DNA of 8,115 nt. Origin: Acidimicrobiaceae bacterium (GTDB lineage: Bacteria > Actinomycetota > Acidimicrobiia > Acidimicrobiales > UBA8190). This document shows positions 6,428 through 8,115 of the stretch, one piece after another. The translations under genes were made by a program, and so were the position numbers. Each line of letters begins with the position of its first letter. Position 1 is the first letter of the stretch. The notes beneath the pieces are model-generated. The model had not been told where the DNA came from and made no database searches. It was given only the letters and a program-made list of their open reading frames with translations. Location: assembly GCA_003131945.1 (NCBI GenBank), contig PKWD01000083.1:615-8729 (forward strand), in the 5' to 3' direction.

Positions 6428-8115
6428 GCACCGGTATCAGCGACAGCCCCCAACGCCTCACGGAGGCGGAGCTCGTGCTCCTCCATGAGGTGGGATTCGT
6501 CCTTCTCGTACCCGATCACTTGCGAGCACTGGTATGCCAGATGTTCCGCCGCCAGCAGTTCGCTTTCGGTGACGAGATCGTGCGCGAAGGCGATGAACCC
6601 GACAGCCTCTTCGTCCTGACATCGGGGAGTGCCCGAGTCGTCGTCCGTCGCAATGGCGTGGACGTCATGCTCGGCCGGGTCGACCCCGGGGCGGTGTTCG
6701 GTGAGGCCGCTCTGATGGCGGGGGCTCACCGTACGGCCACGGTGCGTGCCTCAGAGGACGTGGAGGTACTGCGCTTACCGCGCGAAGCCTTCGATGCCCT
6801 GGTCGACCTGCATCCCGAAATTGCCGACGCCCTTTCCGCTCATATCCGGATGCAGGAGATCCTTCGTGTCCTGCGGCTCCACCCCGCCTTTTCTGCCCTC
6901 TCCTTGAACGTGCTGTCGCAGTTCCTGCAGTCGTTCGAGACGTTGGATGTGGCCGCCGGGGACGTCATCGTGCACGAGCGCGATCCCGCCGGTGCGGTCT
7001 ATGCCGTGGTTGCCGGCAGGCTGACCGTCTCACAGGGGGACAATGCGGAGGTCATCGGTTATCTACGGATGGGTGACTTCTTCGGTGAACGGGGACTCTT
7101 CGAGAATACGCCTCGTCGGGCCACGGTCACCGCCGCCATCGAGTCGAGACTGCTGCGCGTGGACGGCGACGCCGTCCGGCAGCTGCAGGAGGCGAGTCCG
7201 AGATTCGCGGTTCGGCTCCGGGAGCTGGCCGATCAGCGCGACCGGCGGGGGGCTGAACAGGTCCCTCTTGACTTTGTCGAGGACCAGCTGCCCTACGAAC
7301 AGGGGTCCGAACACCCGAGGGTGAAGGAAGAGCCTGCGAGACCACTGTCGACGAGACGCGTGCGCAGAGGTCGGCGTTTTCCGTTCGTCGCCCAGTTCGA
7401 CGCCACCGACTGCGGAGTTGCGTGTCTTGCCATGGTGACTCGGCATTTCGGCCGCGACGTGTCAGTGACATTCCTGCGGGATGCCGCCGCAACGGGAACC
7501 GAGGGGACGACCCTGACCGGTCTCGTGGAAGCGGGACGCGCCGCGGGGCTCGACGTCGATGCCCGGCGCGTGTCGCGAGACCGGCTCGATCAGCTCAGCC
7601 TCCCTGCCATCGTGCACTGGCGAGGCGACCACTGGGTCGTTCTTTATGGACTCAGCCACGACCAGGCTCGCATCGCCGACCCCGCCATCGGACTTCGGAC
7701 CGTGTCCCGTGCCGAGTTCGACCACGACTGGACGGGGTTCGGCGCCACGGTGGAGCGCACCACCGATCTCGACCAGGCACCCACAGATGAAGTGTCACTG
7801 AGATGGCTGGTGCCATTCATCACCGAGCACCGGGGGACCCTGGTTGCGGCATTCGCCCTCGCACTACTCGTGGCCGGAGGCGAGGTCGCCGTTCCCGTCA
7901 CCGTTCAGCACATTGTGGCCGCCCTGAACGGGAAGACGAGTGTGGCCAGGATAAATCTCTTCGGACTGCTGCTTCTCGGGATCGTGGCCGCCAGCGGTTT
8001 CTGCTTGTACCTGCAACGACGGATCCTCGTTGCCGTTGCCGTGGGTTTCGACACCTCGACCCTCGACTTTCTCACCTCCAAACTTCTCGACCTGCCCATG
8101 TCGTATTTCGCCCGC
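6424..8115 (+). CDS. Peptidase-containing ABC exporter with two cNMP-binding domains, N-terminal part (HetC-like; 3' end outside window)
   Basis: The first 564 residues of an exporter that should cut a leader peptide and transport the product across the membrane. cNMP domain 1 is at about 30-130 (FGEAALMAGAHRTATV; Glu94, Arg103). cNMP domain 2 is at about 155-255 (FGERGLFENTPRRATV; Glu222, Arg231). Both keep the ligand-binding Glu and Arg. A charged linker (about 268-318) ends in RRVRRGRR. The C39 peptidase is at 319-440: Gln324, Cys330 (QFDATDCGVACLAM), His403 (HWRGDHWVVLYG) and Asp419 (IADPAIG). The His-to-Asp spacing of 16 matches active family members. The ABC membrane domain starts near 460, with two hydrophobic segments (472-500 and 511-530), and continues to LPMSYFAR at the edge; the remaining helices and ATPase are missing. 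No SD is seen at the ATG, so it relies on coupling to the preceding gene. The architecture matches cyanobacterial HetC-type exporters. Confidence 0.93.
   Translation, partial: MSTGISDSPQRLTEAELVLLHEVGFVLLVPDHLRALVCQMFRRQQFAFGDEIVREGDEPDSLFVLTSGSARVVVRRNGVDVMLGRVDPGAVFGEAALMAGAHRTATVRASEDVEVLRLPREAFDALVDLHPEIADALSAHIRMQEILRVLRLHPAFSALSLNVLSQFLQSFETLDVAAGDVIVHERDPAGAVYAVVAGRLTVSQGDNAEVIGYLRMGDFFGERGLFENTPRRATVTAAIESRLLRVDGDAVRQLQEASPRFAVRLRELADQRDRRGAEQVPLDFVEDQLPYEQGSEHPRVKEEPARPLSTRRVRRGRRFPFVAQFDATDCGVACLAMVTRHFGRDVSVTFLRDAAATGTEGTTLTGLVEAGRAAGLDVDARRVSRDRLDQLSLPAIVHWRGDHWVVLYGLSHDQARIADPAIGLRTVSRAEFDHDWTGFGATVERTTDLDQAPTDEVSLRWLVPFITEHRGTLVAAFALALLVAGGEVAVPVTVQHIVAALNGKTSVARINLFGLLLLGIVAASGFCLYLQRRILVAVAVGFDTSTLDFLTSKLLDLPMSYFAR

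Noticed and set aside
5677..6729. Minus-strand open frame of 350 codons opposite the SurA-like gene and exporter start
   Set aside because: It has Ser/Arg/Thr-rich shadow composition. The opposite strand has recognisable domains and an ATGA junction at the same place.

Overview
This window looks like chromosomal DNA from a high-GC Gram-positive bacterium of the phylum Actinomycetota. Within it, Acidimicrobiia or a similar soil lineage is plausible but cannot be decided here. The evidence is the strong G/C bias at third codon positions, a GTG start, a promoter of the actinobacterial SigF/SigB type (GGTTTT-N15-GGGTAA), and a very large Sec-exported peptidase typical of that phylum. There are no RNA genes, IS elements, CRISPR arrays or integration signs.

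Layout. (1) Positions 1-731, plus strand: the C-terminal part of a HAMP-GGDEF diguanylate cyclase whose N-terminus lies outside the window. (2) Positions 786-4196, minus strand, convergent with it: a 1136-residue secreted peptidase. It has a signal peptide, an I9-type propeptide, a subtilisin-fold core and a long beta-rich tail. Its active site reads as sedolisin-like (Glu246, Asp250, Asp361, Ser465) and not as the subtilisin Asp-His-Ser triad. (3) Positions 4197-4636: a 440-bp gap holding the peptidase RBS, a convincing SigF-like promoter, an 11-bp perfect inverted repeat, and a short stretch with coding-like base composition that may be a gene remnant. (4) Positions 4637-5311, minus strand: a CRP/FNR-family regulator. 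(5) Positions 5396-6427, plus strand, divergent from the regulator across 84 bp: a SurA/PpiC-like (parvulin-related) protein with a degenerate isomerase domain. (6) Positions 6424-8115, plus strand, overlapping it by ATGA and running off the right edge: an exporter with two cyclic-nucleotide-binding domains, then a C39 peptidase with an intact Cys330/His403/Asp419 triad, then the start of an ABC transporter membrane domain.

The most interesting unit is genes 4-6. It looks like a cyclic-nucleotide-responsive peptide export system: a CRP-type regulator next to a chaperone-like protein translationally coupled to a C39 exporter that carries its own pair of cNMP-binding domains. This resembles the cyanobacterial HetC-type exporters and the peptide-maturation (PpiC-related) proteins found with RiPP exporters. 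No double-glycine precursor peptide is visible here, so the cargo is unknown and is probably encoded beyond the right edge. The second notable item is the peptidase, which combines S8-style accessory parts with an S53-style active site.
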